A stretch of 64,000 nt of DNA from Urophycis tenuis (taxonomy: Eukaryota; Chordata; Actinopteri; Gadiformes; Phycidae). Within the stretch, counting starts at the first letter, position 1. Each line of letters starts with the position of its first letter. This document shows positions 30,046 through 42,260 of the stretch, piece after piece. A program made the position numbers and the translations under genes. Location: contig JAXIVH010000001.1 of NCBI GenBank assembly GCA_036785325.1, forward strand, positions 15,061,430 through 15,125,429. The letters are read 5' to 3'. Below the pieces are notes generated by a model, which was not told where the DNA came from, did not search any database, and worked only from the letters and a program-made list of their open reading frames with translations.

Positions 30046-30896
30046 AGTCATATTCCTGGCCTGGTGCACTAGTTTGTTTGGATTTGTTGTGTTGTAACTT
30101 TTGCCATATCATTGTCAAAAAAACAAACAAGGATGTTGAGGATTTTGTCCATGTTGAAAATAGTAGCTTCATCAATTCTAATGGAAAATTTAGCTTTTTT
30201 TTAAGCTATTCAGTTAGGCATTGTCTAACTGCTGGGGCAAGGCAATGTGTGTTTAAATAGCTGGCGTGTTGATTAGAAATGGACAGCTTTGTTAAAACAT
30301 TTTTCTCTTCAGATAGCTTCTTGCACAAATCCACGAGTGGCTGAGCCGTGGCTGACCGTGTCTGTGATATCTTTTGCTCACAGACACGGTCAAACATTGA
30401 AGATACAGCCGCACCTGTAGTAGCCATCGCTCCGGGTAAGGTAGTCAGAGAGACTGCACGGACCGAAGTTTTGTGATCGGGATCAAAAGCATGACGAGTA
30501 ATTACTTTCTTCCCAGTGCTGCCATAGAGAAGTTTCTTTCAACATGGCGTGCAAAAACAAGCACCCAGCTCCTGCAGTTTGCGCCACCATATCCCAGAAG
30601 GTATCCCGTCTGTACCACTTTCCTCCACCCATGCCCAGTGTCATTCATTCTGTGCATGTCTTTCGAGGGTGGCTGTATTTTCACCAGGTCTAATAAATTT
30701 GGCTTCCATTATAACTTAAACTCCCGAGTACCCTGGCCGCTAACGCTGCACTTGACAAACTCCTTGACAAGGCCCGCCCTACTCTGCCTCTGGATAGAAC
30801 TTGTTGAGTTGGTTTGATGTGATTTGCTGAAGATGACACCGAACATTGGTACACTGGAAATCTGGCACCATGCCGGAGAACTGTAAGCCCTGAGCA
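30046..30896. other. Insertion-specific sequence, nothing recognised
   Basis: This is the rest of the roughly 1.36-kb segment present in unit D but not at 43305 in unit B. Short ORFs on both strands lack recognisable domains. A 13-bp inverted pair (ACCGTGTCTGTGA and TCACAGACACGGT, near 30346-30391) is visible. Confidence 0.35.
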
Positions 30897-31885
30897 ATAG
30901 TTTATAGCAATCTGTGAAAAGGTAATACTAGCACCCAGTTATTTGTATGTATTTACATTTACATTTAGGGCATTTAGCAGACGCTTTTATCCAAAGTGAC
31001 TTAAAAACGTACATTTGTCAGAATGTCCGAATTCATCAAAATAGATGTGAAGAAATATTTGACTTCTGCCAACAGATAAAGGGGTTGGAGGTCCTGCTGC
31101 TCCAGACTGTGGACAGTGCTGGAGGCTGCTGGTCATCTTGTGTCCATCCTCTGCTCTTCTCCTCTCCCTCCTCTCATCCTTGGTGGTTTTCCCCTATTTC
31201 AGGATAACATATTGTGTATTTATCTCTGTTAACTCATCTTCTGTATCTTCAGAATACCTACACTACATGTTGTCTTCTGTATAAGCAGGAGCTGTCTCCC
31301 TGGGCTGGTTTAGTGGCGTAATAATGACGCTGTGTTTCTTTCAGAAGAAGACCTCCATGTTGCTTAGAGAACACCCAGTGGTAGATATATAGAAAGAGAT
31401 AGAACATCAGGAACCAGGTAAGGTACAGTTCATTAACTTAGTACATTTGCAGTGTAATGGTAGAGGACTGTATGGAGGACATTTACATCTCATGGTGGCT
31501 GAGGTTCAGCCATAGACAAACATGATAAGTACATTCAGCAGAGCTTCATGTGGTTCTTTAAGACTCAAGAGTAGCTGCATCCTGTCGTCACTTCATCAGG
31601 GTGTAACAAGGGACACACACTTAAGCATATATACAGTATACATGTATACAGTAAAACCTCTGTACTCAAATGCTTCTGAAGTCGGACAAATCACCTTTCA
31701 ATAAAAAAATCCGGCCAACTTTGTCACAGAACTTGGAACAAATTCTTTCCATTTGAACATCCATGTACTGTATAACTAAGCCCTCCGTCATGCCTCCAGA
31801 GAAGGGAAACACTGCTGGTGCTCAGGAACAGGAACAAAGTGCTGACAACGCTCAAATTGAAGAAGGAAATTGAAAAGGAATAGAA

Positions 31886-31928
31886 GTGGGTCTTGAGTCT
31901 CTTCTTCCGGAAGAGACTCAAGACCCAC
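31886..31928. repeat. 19-bp-arm perfect hairpin
   Basis: 31886-31904 and 31910-31928 are exact reverse complements around a 5-base TTCCG loop. The right arm continues as plus-strand L2-like C-terminal sequence (RLKTHLFRVHLNP), so two fragments were joined in opposite orientation. Confidence 0.8.
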
Positions 31929-32039
31929 TTGTTCAGAGTTCACCTGAACCCCACATAACCCTACCCTTATGCTTTTATTTGTTGTACATCTTGGCACTTT
32001 AATCGCTCTTTGTAACTTGGCATTTAGTCAGAGATGTTA

Positions 32040-34895
32040 TATAATAATAATAATAATAATAATGCATTTTATTTCTAATGCACTTTTCATCTAAAAGATC
32101 TCAAAGTGCTACAAGGTTAAAAAGTTAAAAGCAAGGTAAAGAAAACAAAAGCATACTCAATAAAAAAATAAAAAAATAAAATAATAATAATAATAATAAA
32201 TAAAATAAAAATAATAAAAAAAATAAAAAACTATAAGACAAGGTTAAAACATCTTGTTAGCAGCCATAGGTTTTTCTGAATAAAAAGGTTTTCAGGCCTA
32301 TTTTATAAGAGTCCAGGTTCTGAATGGCCCTCATCTGGATTGGGAGACTGTTCCATAGGCGTGGTGCGGCTGAGCAGAAAGCTCGGTCTCCCATGGTGGA
32401 GAGCCTAGTACTGGGGATTTGGAGGAGCAGGGTGTTTGTAGATCTGAGGGTGCGGGTAGTGGACTGTAGAGTGATGAGTTCTTGAAGGTAGGTAGGTGCG
32501 TGTCCATGGATGCATTTATGAGTGAGTAGCAGAATTTTGTAGTTAATCCGGGATGAGACGGGGAGCCAGTGCAGTGATTGAAGGATGGGGGTGATATGCT
32601 CGTATTTACGGGCTCTCATCAGGACCCTGGCAGCACTGTTTTGGATGTATTGTAGCTTCTGGATGGTCTTGCCAGGTATCCCAATGAAGAGCCCGTTACA
32701 GTAATCCGGCCTTGAGGAAATGAAGGCATGGACCAGTTGTTCTGCTGCTGGGAGGGATAGAGTGGGACGAAGTCTTGAAATATTGCGGAGATGGTAAAAT
32801 TAAGTCTTACATAGATGTTTTACGTGGTCATTGAAGGTCAGGTGGGGGTCGAACCGAACTCCCAGGTTTGTTGCTGAGGAGGACAGAGGAATGTCCTGTC
32901 CGTCAAAAGTTAGTTGAGTGATGGATGAGGAGTGGACCTGATGAGGTGTACCAATGAGGAGTTCTTCAGTTTTATTACTGTTCAGCTGGAGGGAGTTGCT
33001 GCTCATCCATGCCTTGATTTCCTCAAGGCAGGAGGTGAGGGTTGACAGGGCTGTAGAGGTGTGTGGGGTAGTTTTAATGTAGAGTTGTGTATCGTCAGCA
33101 TAACAATGGAAGGACAGTCCATGTTTGGTGATGACTTGACCGAGGGGAAGCATGTAAATGGTGAAAAGGATGGGGCCAAGGACTGACCCCTGAGGAACGC
33201 CACAGGTGACATGGAGCGGCCTGGATACACATCCTCCAAGTGAGACATGTTCAGTCCTATCTGAAAGATAGGACTTAAACCATTGCAGTGCGTGGTCTGT
33301 CAGTCTAGCTGTGTTATGGAGACGCTCGAGGAGGATGGTGTGGTCCACGGTGTCGAAGGCCGCTGTCAGGTCCAGGAGGATGAGGAGTGATGGTGACCCT
33401 GAATCAGCAGTCATCAAAATGTCGTTTGTCACCCTGAGCAGGGCTGTCTCGGTGCTGTGGGCTGGACGAAAGCCTGACTGAAATTTTTCAAACAGATTGT
33501 TATGTGTAAGGTGGTCCTGAAGCTGTGTGACAACTGTTTTCTCAAGTACCTTGGATAGAAAGGAGAGATTTGAAATAGGCCTATAGTTTGCAAGATTGTC
33601 TGGGTCCAGGGAGGGTTTCTTTAGGAGGGGACGAATGACTGCAGCTTTGAGAGCAGGTGGAACATGAGCAGTTTGAAGTGAAAGGTTAACAACCTGGGTG
33701 ATGATTGTGCTGAGGATGGAGATGTGTGATTTAAGCAGACTAGATGTGAAGGGGTCTAAACAACAGGTGGTCGGCTTCATTCCTCTGATGGTTTTCTCAA
33801 TGTGACTCTGCTGGACCTCAGAGAAGCAAAGAAGGGATAGCAGACTCTCTACCTGGAGGCTGGAAGCAAGGGGTGAGGGAGAGGAGGAGCTGGGCAACAG
33901 AGAGCGGATGTTGTTGACTTTAGATCTAAAAAATTCAATGAAGCTGTTACATTGCTCAACTGTAGCTTTGGTCAGTGAGGGTGATTGTGGCTTCAGCAAG
34001 TAATTTATTGTGGAAAATAGTTTTTTAGAGTTTCCAGTGTGCCTATTGATGAGGTTGGCATAGAATGTTGAACGAGCATCTTTTAGGGCTTGGCAATAGG
34101 CTTTTTGATGCTCACGGAAGGCCAGTTTGTGGACAGTGAGCCCAGTGTGTCTTAGTTGACGTTCCAGTGCACGGCCAGCTGTTTTAAGTGTTCGTAGTTC
34201 CTGTGTGTACCAGGGGGTTCGAACGTGACTTCACACATCTTAACAGGAGCATGAAGGTCGAGAACACTGCTCAGAGAGGTGTTATAGTGGTCCACTAGCT
34301 CGTCCACAGTTTCAGGGGCTGAGCAGGTCATATGCTGGAGGTCTGTGGCCATGTCCACTGAGACAATCCGTTTCAGATTCCTGAAGGATATCTGACGCTT
34401 GGGTCTGGAGGGAGGCAGCAGAGATGTCAGAGTCATTGAGACTACCTTGTGGTCAGACACCCCAAGATCGTAGACTTCGAGAGTCTTGATAGAGGAGGGG
34501 TTGGTAATCGCCAGATCCAAGATGTGACCTTTGTTGTGGGTGGGATCCTCAACATGCTGCTGCAGAGCAAGACAATCCAGCAGGCTCAGAAACTCTGCTG
34601 CCAGAGGACAGGAGGGGTTGTCAACATAAATGTTGATGTCACCAATAATTACAACATTATTTGACAAGGTGCAGAGTGATATGAGCAGATCAGGTATTTC
34701 AGGGAGAAATGAAGAGTTCGATTTTGGGGGACGGTAAATTAGAAGCACTGTCATGGAGTATGGAGGTTTGCATTTAAAAGCTAGACACTCCATGGAGGTG
34801 AAGGCAGGCAACGGATGAGGTGAGAGTTCCAATTCAGTCCGGTGGATAATGAGTAGGCCACCACCTCTGCCTGAGGTACGTGCTCTCTCCATGTA
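32040..34895 (-). mobile_element. L2-clade LINE, 5'-truncated
   Basis: Minus-strand element with its (ATT)n tail at about 32040-32063. Endonuclease frame 34892-34152 starts inside the domain (TSGRGGGLL, GDIN where relatives have GDFN, SDHK), then shifts frame near 34215. RT frame 33999-32800 has FDTVDH, GVPQGSVLGP and YADDTQLYI and ends at an in-frame TAA (32800-32802). The C-terminal HWLPVSSRI block continues in the same frame to 32257. The ORF is closely related to the intact copy at 2055. It is nested in the MITE of relic D. Confidence 0.85.
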
Positions 34896-35588
34896 GTATA
34901 TACTAGCAATGGTTAACCTAGCAATTCAAATGCTTGAAACTTGCTCTGGTGACTTTCTTACTGTATTAGCAGCAATTAAATGTTTCACCTTCTTACGACA
35001 AATGTACTCTTTGGATTAAAGTGTCTGCTATATTCCCTGAATTTAAATGTAAATGTGAAGGAAATCATCTCGAAGCATGAACACAGGAGGCGTGCCTGAT
35101 TGCTTCATTTTAAAGCATGCCTGACAATATGTACAATTTTGAAAAATTAAGAAGTGATGGAGATGTTATTGTTATTTTGTTACTGTCTATCCAGGTAAGA
35201 AAAGAAAAAAATACTTTCAGTTTTTGAACAATTCACAACTTGAACAACCTTTTAGGACAAATTAAATTTGAGTACCGAGGTTTCACTGTCATGGTATAGC
35301 AGGGGGTAAAGTGTGTTGATGATGGTAATATTAATGACCATTGATAATATTAATAGTAATATCTGTCTCTCTCAGGATGAAGATGACCTGAATTACCCTA
35401 AACTGGATATCCCTCTACATTCTCAGAGACCTAAAAAGAAGAGAGTCCAACACTCAGAGTTCAACACCAACTCAGACATAAAAACTAGCAGGATGTGTCA
35501 ATGGCCAAGTCTTTTTAGTACAAATACAAGGGCTCTACTTTGTCAATATGACCTCATCTTTACGCCATTCAGAGGAGGAAGAATATAA

Positions 35589-37688
35589 TTTCAACTTTAT
35601 TTTTTTAACTTTTGTTGAAGTGCAAACATGTGATGAAGTAAATCTTGTTTTAAAGTATGTTTAAAATATCAAACACCATGCATATCGTTTGTCATATAAA
35701 TGTTTATCTATCTAAATTGTTTACTTACATTATTAGATGTTGTTTGTTGATATGTTTATGATGTAGTTAGATTGAGTGAAGAGACATTTACAACATTTAT
35801 CTCTGTGTGTGTATCTGCCTATAACCTTGAACTGGTTAGAGCTATCTTTCCATGGTTAGGTAACGTTTGCTTGGCTTTATCAACAAAACTCAGAATGATG
35901 TCGAAAGTGAATTTATCAAACTTGCAGGGCCACTCCTTGCCTTTCAAGTAGGGCTCTGGTGGCATCTTAAATATCTCAAGAACACGTTGTTACAACAAAG
36001 ATAGTGGTATCATTTTACAACTAGAACATTTCTAAAGAAATTTTGAGTGGGCTTGACTCTGGCCCGTGACTCTCGCCCATACATTATTGACATTGTCATT
36101 GTTATTATGCAGAGAGTTCAATAACGTTAATCACAGTCAGGCTTGTGGGGGACAGGCTTTGGTAGCCATGCAACCAGGGCCAGGTGGCAGCCACCAATCA
36201 GAGCATACCAGTCAACCGCAGCTGCTGCTGTGACCTTTGACGGTGCTAAGAGAGAGAGAAAAATGTCTGAAAGTACCCTTGAACAAAAAAGATTTCTGGC
36301 CAAACCGTAGTGCCTATCATTGAACCTTTGAGCATCTTGAGCTCTTTCTGAACATCGACATATGTGTGTTTTGTGAAGAAAAACTGAAGGAATTGGACTT
36401 TTAGAGCGATCGGAAGACATTTTCCCGCCTTTTTACCATGTCAATCTATGAGGCTGTGGGTGCATGTTGGTGGAGCTTCTGTGCGTCCTACGCCCAAACT
36501 ATAACTCTGACAGCTTCAGCAGACGAATGTGAGTGGGAAGACGAATTTTCCTACGTTTCTATGTAGAAATTATTTCTGTAGAGTGGCATTTGCAGCCTTG
36601 AACACAGTTTCCAAAAAATGTTGATGATTTTTTTTCTCTCCCTCTCCACTCTAGCTATGATGTCATCCAATCTAGCCTCTCCATAAGGCAACATTGGAGG
36701 TGTTTTTGCCAAATAATTCGAAAACTGTTTGCCGAAACCCTTAGAAAAGTCATAGCCCACCGATGCCGGCCAAGCTGCACGTTTTGATACCTTACTTTGA
36801 TACCTAAGAATAATAAGAATATTAAGTATGGTGGATAGTATATAGTGTGCTTTTACAAGCACATTCAATAACAATACATTATAAACCATGAATAACCATC
36901 AGTTAACGCCCTAATGTAAAAACACCAAGTGTATGACCTAATTAACTAATGGTCTACTAATCACATACAAATGGTTAACATGTTTACTTATGGTGTTTAT
37001 GTGAACTGAGGTAATGGTATATAGGCTTCACCTTATGGACTAAGGTGATGAATGTACCCCAGCTGGACCAAAGTCTTAGGGGGGCTGGGCTCGGGGGGAT
37101 AAAAACCCAGTCGCCAATTGCTGTGAGCAGCAAGGCCCATAGACAAAAGCAACAAAGAAGCTGTACAGAGTGTGCAACGCTGGCAAAGACCATACACCAT
37201 GCTAGACTGAAGGTCCACACGAGCACACCATATTGCACACAGCCTTCTCAGCAAACCCAACGCTTAAAAGACACAGGAGGTGGCATACTGAACAGCACGC
37301 ATTATCAATGGTAAGAGGGCAAGACATGAATGATAATTACAATCTGTAACCAGAGTAACGATAGCCGGTCACTCTCAATCACCACTGAGCGACAGGATAG
37401 CGAAGAGAAACGTTATGAGCCATAACAGCTCTGCAAGCTGAGCCAAAAACCTAAACCGCGGAAGGAGCCCCGACTCCGACACCGAGTTGATGAGGGAGCT
37501 GCAGTTCCATCCAGCATGTAAAAGCGTGAAAAGCGGTTGTTGGTCCATTGTTGACGTTTTCAGGTCAAGGACACACACAGGACAAGTCCATAAGGTGAGG
37601 AGTTTTTAGAACACATTGAATGTGGTAGTCTCAGGATAAAATCGTACTCCTTAAGATGTGTCTTTATTTCCAAGAGCACAGTGTATGC
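35589..37688. repeat. Downstream part of duplicated unit D
   Basis: This parallels unit B. 35640-35850 matches 44815-45030. 37020-37310 (GGTGATGAATGTACCCCAGCTGG and onward) matches 45470-45760. 37370-37690 matches 46080-46509. About 36120-36760 has no match in B and holds nothing I recognise. There are no real ORFs. Confidence 0.55.
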
Positions 37689-37694
37689 TACAAT

Positions 37695-40600
37695 AAGATA
37701 AGATAAGATATTCCTTTATTAATCCCCCTTAGGAGAAATTCACAGTGACCAGCAGTACAGGGGATAGATGTGCAGTAAGAGCCTGGCTAAGTCAATACAC
37801 AATAAACAATAGACAATAAATTAGATTAAATACGAGCTCTTAAGTCAGGTCGGTGACGAGTGAGACCTGTATGCATACTAGTGTCCTTGATAGCTGTTTA
37901 TGGTGCAAAATGCAAGGTAGATAGATAGTGCAAATATGCGGAAAGTGCAAGGTGCAAGATGTGCAAATTTATACAGGTATTCCAGGTACAACATATGAAT
38001 AGACCTGGAATAACACCGGCTAGGACACGTCCACGGTGTGTGGTGTGGTGTATGTGAATGTGAAGTTCAGTCCATTCCATTTGTCTTTTGTCTGGTGGTG
38101 TTGGAGCTTCCTGAGCCTGATGGTTGGTGGGATGAGGGAGCGCCCAAGCACTTGAGGCACTTGGCTGAGTGAGCATGTGGCTGAACGTGTTCCTGAGTTG
38201 CTTCAGTTGCTTCAGTTCGGCATAGTGAGGCTGAGAGGGTAGTTCCGGATCTCCAGCAGCTTTCCCCTCGTCCTCCTCACTGTCGCCGCCTCCACACAGT
38301 CCAGCTTCATCCCCACTGCAGAGCTCGCCGTCCTCCCCGGCTTGTACAGCTTCCTGGCACCACCGCTCCCAATGCTTCCTCCCCAGCACACGGCAGTGAA
38401 GAAGGTGACACTGGCCACCGCAGGCTGGTAGACCATCCGTAGCAGCCTGGTGCATGCAATGAAAGATGACAGATGGACAGTGGTTATCAATGAGATGAAC
38501 AGACATAAGATGAAAATGGCTAGAAAACAGTCTGGGGTGTGTGGTGTGGTATACAAATCCATTATATGGTGGTGCTGGCGCTTCCGAGACGTTGGGAGCG
38601 GCTGGTTGAGGTATTGTAGAGCCTGATAGCCGATGGGATGAAAGAGCCCCCCAAGCGCTTTGAAGCACGTGGCTGAGTGAGCCTATGGCTGAACGTGCTC
38701 CTGAGTTGCCTCAGCTCGGCGAAGAGAGGGTGAGAGGGGTTGTCCAGGATCGCCTGCAGCTTTCCCCTCATCCTCCTCTCTGTCACCGCCTCCACACAGT
38801 CCAGCTTCATCCCCACCACGGAGCTCGCCCTTCTCACCAGCTTGTTCAGCTTACTGGCCCCACCGCTCCCGATGCCTCCTCCCCAGCACACGACGGCGAA
38901 GAAGGTGACACTGGCTACCACCGACTGGTAGAACATCCGTAGCAGCCTAGTGCACACATTGAAGGATCTGAGCCTCCTCAGGAAGAACAGCCTGCTCTGT
39001 CCCTTCCTGTAGAGGGCCTCGGTATTGTCAGACCAGTCCAGTTTATTGTTCAGGTGCACCCCAAGGAACTTGCAGGTGTCCACCATCTCCACCTCTTCCC
39101 CCTTTATGGAAACCGGTAATGGGGGACTCTTCCTGCGTCTGAAATCCACCACCAGCTCCTTGGTTTTCCCTGTGTTGAGCTGAAGGTGGTTCCCGTCACA
39201 CCATCCCACAAAGTTCCTCACCAGTTCCCTGTACTCCTCCTCCTCGTTGTCTGTGATGCATCCAACAATGGAGGAGTCGTCCGAGAACTTCTGCAGGTGG
39301 CATGTTCGGGAGTTGAAGCAGAAATCCGAGGTGTAGAGGGTGAAAAGGAATGGTGAAAGTACAGTTCCCTGGGGTGTGCCGGTGTTGCTAGTCACCATGT
39401 CTGACAAGCAGTGTCGCAGTCTGACATACTGCGGTCTGTCCGTGAGGTAGTCCGTAATCCATGCCACCATGTCAGGATCGACCTGCATCACCAGGAGCTT
39501 CTCAGCCAGCCGGTCTGGCTGGACGGTGTCAAAAGCACTGGAGAAGTCGAAGAACATGATTCTCACCATGCTCTGTGGCCTCTCCAGGTGTGTGTAAGCT
39601 CTGTGAAGCAGGTAGATGATGGCATCCTCCACGCCGATGTGCGTCTGGTACGCAAACTGCAATGGGTCCAGGCAGTCGCGCACCCTGGGCTTGAGATGGT
39701 CCAGAACCAATCTCTCAAAGGTCTTCATGACGTGTGACGTTAGTGCCACAGGTCTGAAGTCCCCTGGAGCGTTGGGACGACCCTTCTTCGGCACAGGGAC
39801 TACGCAGGAGGTCTTCCATAGAGTTGGTACCTTTTTCAGCCTCAGGGAGAGGCCGAAAAGGTGCGTGAACACTCCTGCCAGCTGCTCCGCACAGATCTTG
39901 AGCACCCTCGGGCTGATGTCATCGGGTCCTCTGGCCTTGTTAGGCCTGATCCTTGTGAGCTGCCGTCTCACGTGGCTGGTGCTGATGGTGCTGATGGTTG
40001 GGGTTGTTATTACTGGGGTCACAGGTGTAGTTGGGGGTGTGGCGAGGGGGTGACTGTCCTCTGGGCCGGACATTGGTCCAGCCTCCCTGTGAGTGTGGAA
40101 CGGGAGAGAGAGGGAGGGTGGTGCAGGGAGGGGAGGTGCAGACGCTGCCATGCCCGGATCTGGTGGTCCAGCAGGGAGATGAGTAGGGCAGGAGGGGGGA
40201 AGGGGGGTTGAAGGTCTGGCCCCAGTTGGTGAGTCAAATCTGTTGAAAAACAGGTTTAACTCATCGGCCCATTCCTTTGTCCCCTCCTGTGATCCTCCGG
40301 CAGTTTTCATGCCGGTGATGGTTTTCACCCCTGCCCACACCTCTCGGGAGTTGTTCTGCTGCAGCTTCTCCTCTATCCTGCTTTTGTAGCAGGCCTTAGC
40401 CCTCCTCAGTTCCCTCCTCAGCTCTCTTTGTATCTCCCTCTGTGTGTCCTCATTGTCTCCTACCATGAAGGCTCTCCTCTTACGGTTCAACAGGACTTTG
40501 ATGTCCCTGTTGATCCAGGGTTTGCTGTTGGGGAAGCAGCGGACCTTCTTGGTGGGGACAACACTCTCCTCACAGAACTTTATATAGTCTGTGACGCATT

Positions 40601-40949
40601 GAGTGAGACCCTCAATGTCATCACCGTAGTCTTCCTGAAACATCCTCCAGTCTGTTGTCCTGTAGCACTCCCTCAGGGCCTCCTCAGCCTCCTCAGACCA
40701 CTGCTGCACAGCCCTGGTGGTGATGGGCTGTCTCCTCACAAGAGGCTTATATGTAGGAGACAGTAGAATCAAGCAGTGATCTGATTTGCCCGGGGGGGGA
40801 GGGCTGTTGCACTGTATGCCCCCTTAACATTGGCATACAGTAAGTCCAAGGTCTTATCTCCTCTGGTGCTGCAGGTTACATACTGGTTGAAGTCAGTCAG
40901 TGTCTTTGATATATTTACATGATATATTTACATGATTAAAGTCTCAACA
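37695..40949 (-). mobile_element. Jockey/Rex1-like LINE at the D/B unit junction
   Basis: Minus-strand element with 3' end and tail of (AAGAT)n type at 37695-37710. It sits between TACAAT at 37689-37694 and TACAAT at 40950-40955. That point is continuous where unit B's end meets unit C's head, so the element split two adjacent units. The endonuclease is truncated: only TLDLLYAN-type and SDH-type residues near 40790-40905 remain, out of frame across a G/C run at about 40790. A partial second copy of the RT C terminus at about 38035-38520 precedes the complete one, a tandem duplication of the 3' region. Confidence 0.75.
38562..40772 (-). CDS. LINE reverse transcriptase ORF (736 aa, no endonuclease)
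   Basis: Open on the minus strand from 40772 to 38562. The linker has CVTDYIKFCEES and SKPWINRDIK, then a proline-rich stretch. RT motifs are GPDDISPRVL, FRPVALTSHVMKTFERLVL, FDFSSAFDTVQP, NTGTPQGTVLSPFLF and the catalytic FSDDSSIVG. The C terminus has TKELVVDFRR, FLGVHLNNKLDW and RASSVVGMKLD. With the endonuclease missing it cannot retrotranspose by itself. Clade assignment (Rex1/Babar within the jockey group) is by memory of family features. Confidence 0.75.
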   Translation of the reverse strand: MILLSPTYKPLVRRQPITTRAVQQWSEEAEEALRECYRTTDWRMFQEDYGDDIEGLTQCVTDYIKFCEESVVPTKKVRCFPNSKPWINRDIKVLLNRKRRAFMVGDNEDTQREIQRELRRELRRAKACYKSRIEEKLQQNNSREVWAGVKTITGMKTAGGSQEGTKEWADELNLFFNRFDSPTGARPSTPLPPSCPTHLPAGPPDPGMAASAPPLPAPPSLSLPFHTHREAGPMSGPEDSHPLATPPTTPVTPVITTPTISTISTSHVRRQLTRIRPNKARGPDDISPRVLKICAEQLAGVFTHLFGLSLRLKKVPTLWKTSCVVPVPKKGRPNAPGDFRPVALTSHVMKTFERLVLDHLKPRVRDCLDPLQFAYQTHIGVEDAIIYLLHRAYTHLERPQSMVRIMFFDFSSAFDTVQPDRLAEKLLVMQVDPDMVAWITDYLTDRPQYVRLRHCLSDMVTSNTGTPQGTVLSPFLFTLYTSDFCFNSRTCHLQKFSDDSSIVGCITDNEEEEYRELVRNFVGWCDGNHLQLNTGKTKELVVDFRRRKSPPLPVSIKGEEVEMVDTCKFLGVHLNNKLDWSDNTEALYRKGQSRLFFLRRLRSFNVCTRLLRMFYQSVVASVTFFAVVCWGGGIGSGGASKLNKLVRRASSVVGMKLDCVEAVTERRMRGKLQAILDNPSHPLFAELRQLRSTFSHRLTQPRASKRLGGSFIPSAIRLYNTSTSRSQRLGSASTTI

Positions 40950-40955
40950 TACAAT

Positions 40956-42260
40956 GTGAGGACATGACCCCTTTCTATGGACTGCACCACGTGTTAAGAC
41001 CACTAGTGGTTTGTGTTCTTCAGCTACAGGATGCTACAGTGGTTTCCTGTGTACATCTCGTAAGTTTAGTGTTACTACGCTCACTCCATTTTCCATTTGT
41101 TGATAGATGCATGAAAGAAATTAAAAGGGCCGTCAGTGATACTGATGGTGCGATCAGTTGATGAACAGAACATCCACCAGTGTGAAAATGTCCATACTGT
41201 GTCAACACCACTGCACATCAACTGATGGTACTGTTCTTTTGTACATGCGGGTCAGTTTGGATGGTGGCCGGTTCATACAGAATTCTTATATCGGCCACAT
41301 GTAAAACAAAGTGTGCAACAAATACATTTGGATCAGAGTATTGGTCTGAATTTAGGATGAAGGCTTGCAGTGTCACTAAGTCAAGTGGGAGGCTCCACCC
41401 AGATGTATTATGGATAGATCAGCCTACCAGTTGCAGTCCCCTGGGTAGGCTGGTCGACTGATCTATCCAGCATACATTGGAGTGGACAATCCCACTTGTG
41501 ATGCCACTAAGTCACAGGGCAGGGCTCAGACTGTCATGACTCTCACAAACTTGCACTTTCAAAAGTCAAAGCTGATTGCTTAAGAATGGAGATGTGATAT
41601 GAGAATCTATCAGACAGGAAGAACAAAGAATGTGTTGTTTATTGTTTCCTGCTTTTACAGGCGTTTACCCAGAAGCTTCAAAGTGAAACTCTACCACCAC
41701 TGTATCAACAGTTATAATGTATGCCTGCAGAAACAGGTTTCTATTATTGTGATATGGATAAAAGATTAAATTGAGTAAATACTAACACAATACTTCAGTA
41801 TTACAGGTGGTTTGGAAAGATGTCATTCTAGGAAGACAATAGTTTAATAATTACCAAACAAACATTTTTGCATCACATTTATTTCGTCAATAATTATGTT
41901 TGCATTGTTAAAAAAAAAGTGAAGCATTTATTAAAGCAAAGGGTGTTTCGCTCCACCTAGTTGGATGGCAAGTTGCAATTTTTAAGTTTGAAATCAATGA
42001 AATCACTATTAAATCAAAAAGTAAATTAAATCTTATCTAGAAATGGAATGAAACCTTGGTCATCTCAGCCCATGAGAATCTGTTTGATGTTCTGACAATC
42101 AAACCTCATCTGGTAGGCAGAGAGAAATTACCTCAACATTTTCCACAAGCCGAGCCGATCAAAGCCAGCCAATCACAAGTCGTTTGTCATCTCTCCGCCT
42201 GTCAATCAAATATGTGTCAGAAAAGTGTCAAATGTCCTCACTTCTCAATGAATCCTCATC
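40956..42260 (+). promoter_or_regulatory. Unit B head and 5' flank of receptor gene B
   Basis: Collinear with 48048-48620 plus 51985-53011 (unit C) and with 9300-9350 plus 10893-12205 (unit A), but without their insertions. It is the best reference for the ancestral flank. It holds the conserved AACATTTTCCACAAG block and a CCAAT box at 42169-42173. Confidence 0.5.

Larger units (their letters stand above)
31649..35288. mobile_element. MITE split by an L2 LINE (unit D)
   Basis: The left end CAGTAAAACCTCTGTACTC (31649 on) and right end GAGTACCGAGGTTTCACTG (to 35288) are inverted repeats. They match the intact copy at 44188-44458 in unit B. About 3.5 kb including the L2 LINE now separates them. 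Confidence 0.6.
31082..35588 (+). pseudogene. Receptor relic D (TM and ITIM exons only)
   Basis: Three exons match gene B. The TM exon (31082 to about 31202) has its donor replaced by AGGATAAC, so splicing should fail. The linker exon (31345-31417) has TAG at 31365-31367 where B has CAG. The ITIM exon (35376 on) reads LNYPKL for the first ITIM, has Asn in place of the second ITIM tyrosine (NTNSDI), and has lost its stop (TGA to TGT at 35496-35498), running on to 35588. No signal or Ig exons are found upstream; the unit is traceable only to about 29460. A MITE with a nested L2 LINE fills the last intron. Confidence 0.75.

Noticed and set aside
30206..30427. 73-aa minus-strand ORF
   Set aside because: Short, no recognisable domain, and inside an insertion specific to unit D.
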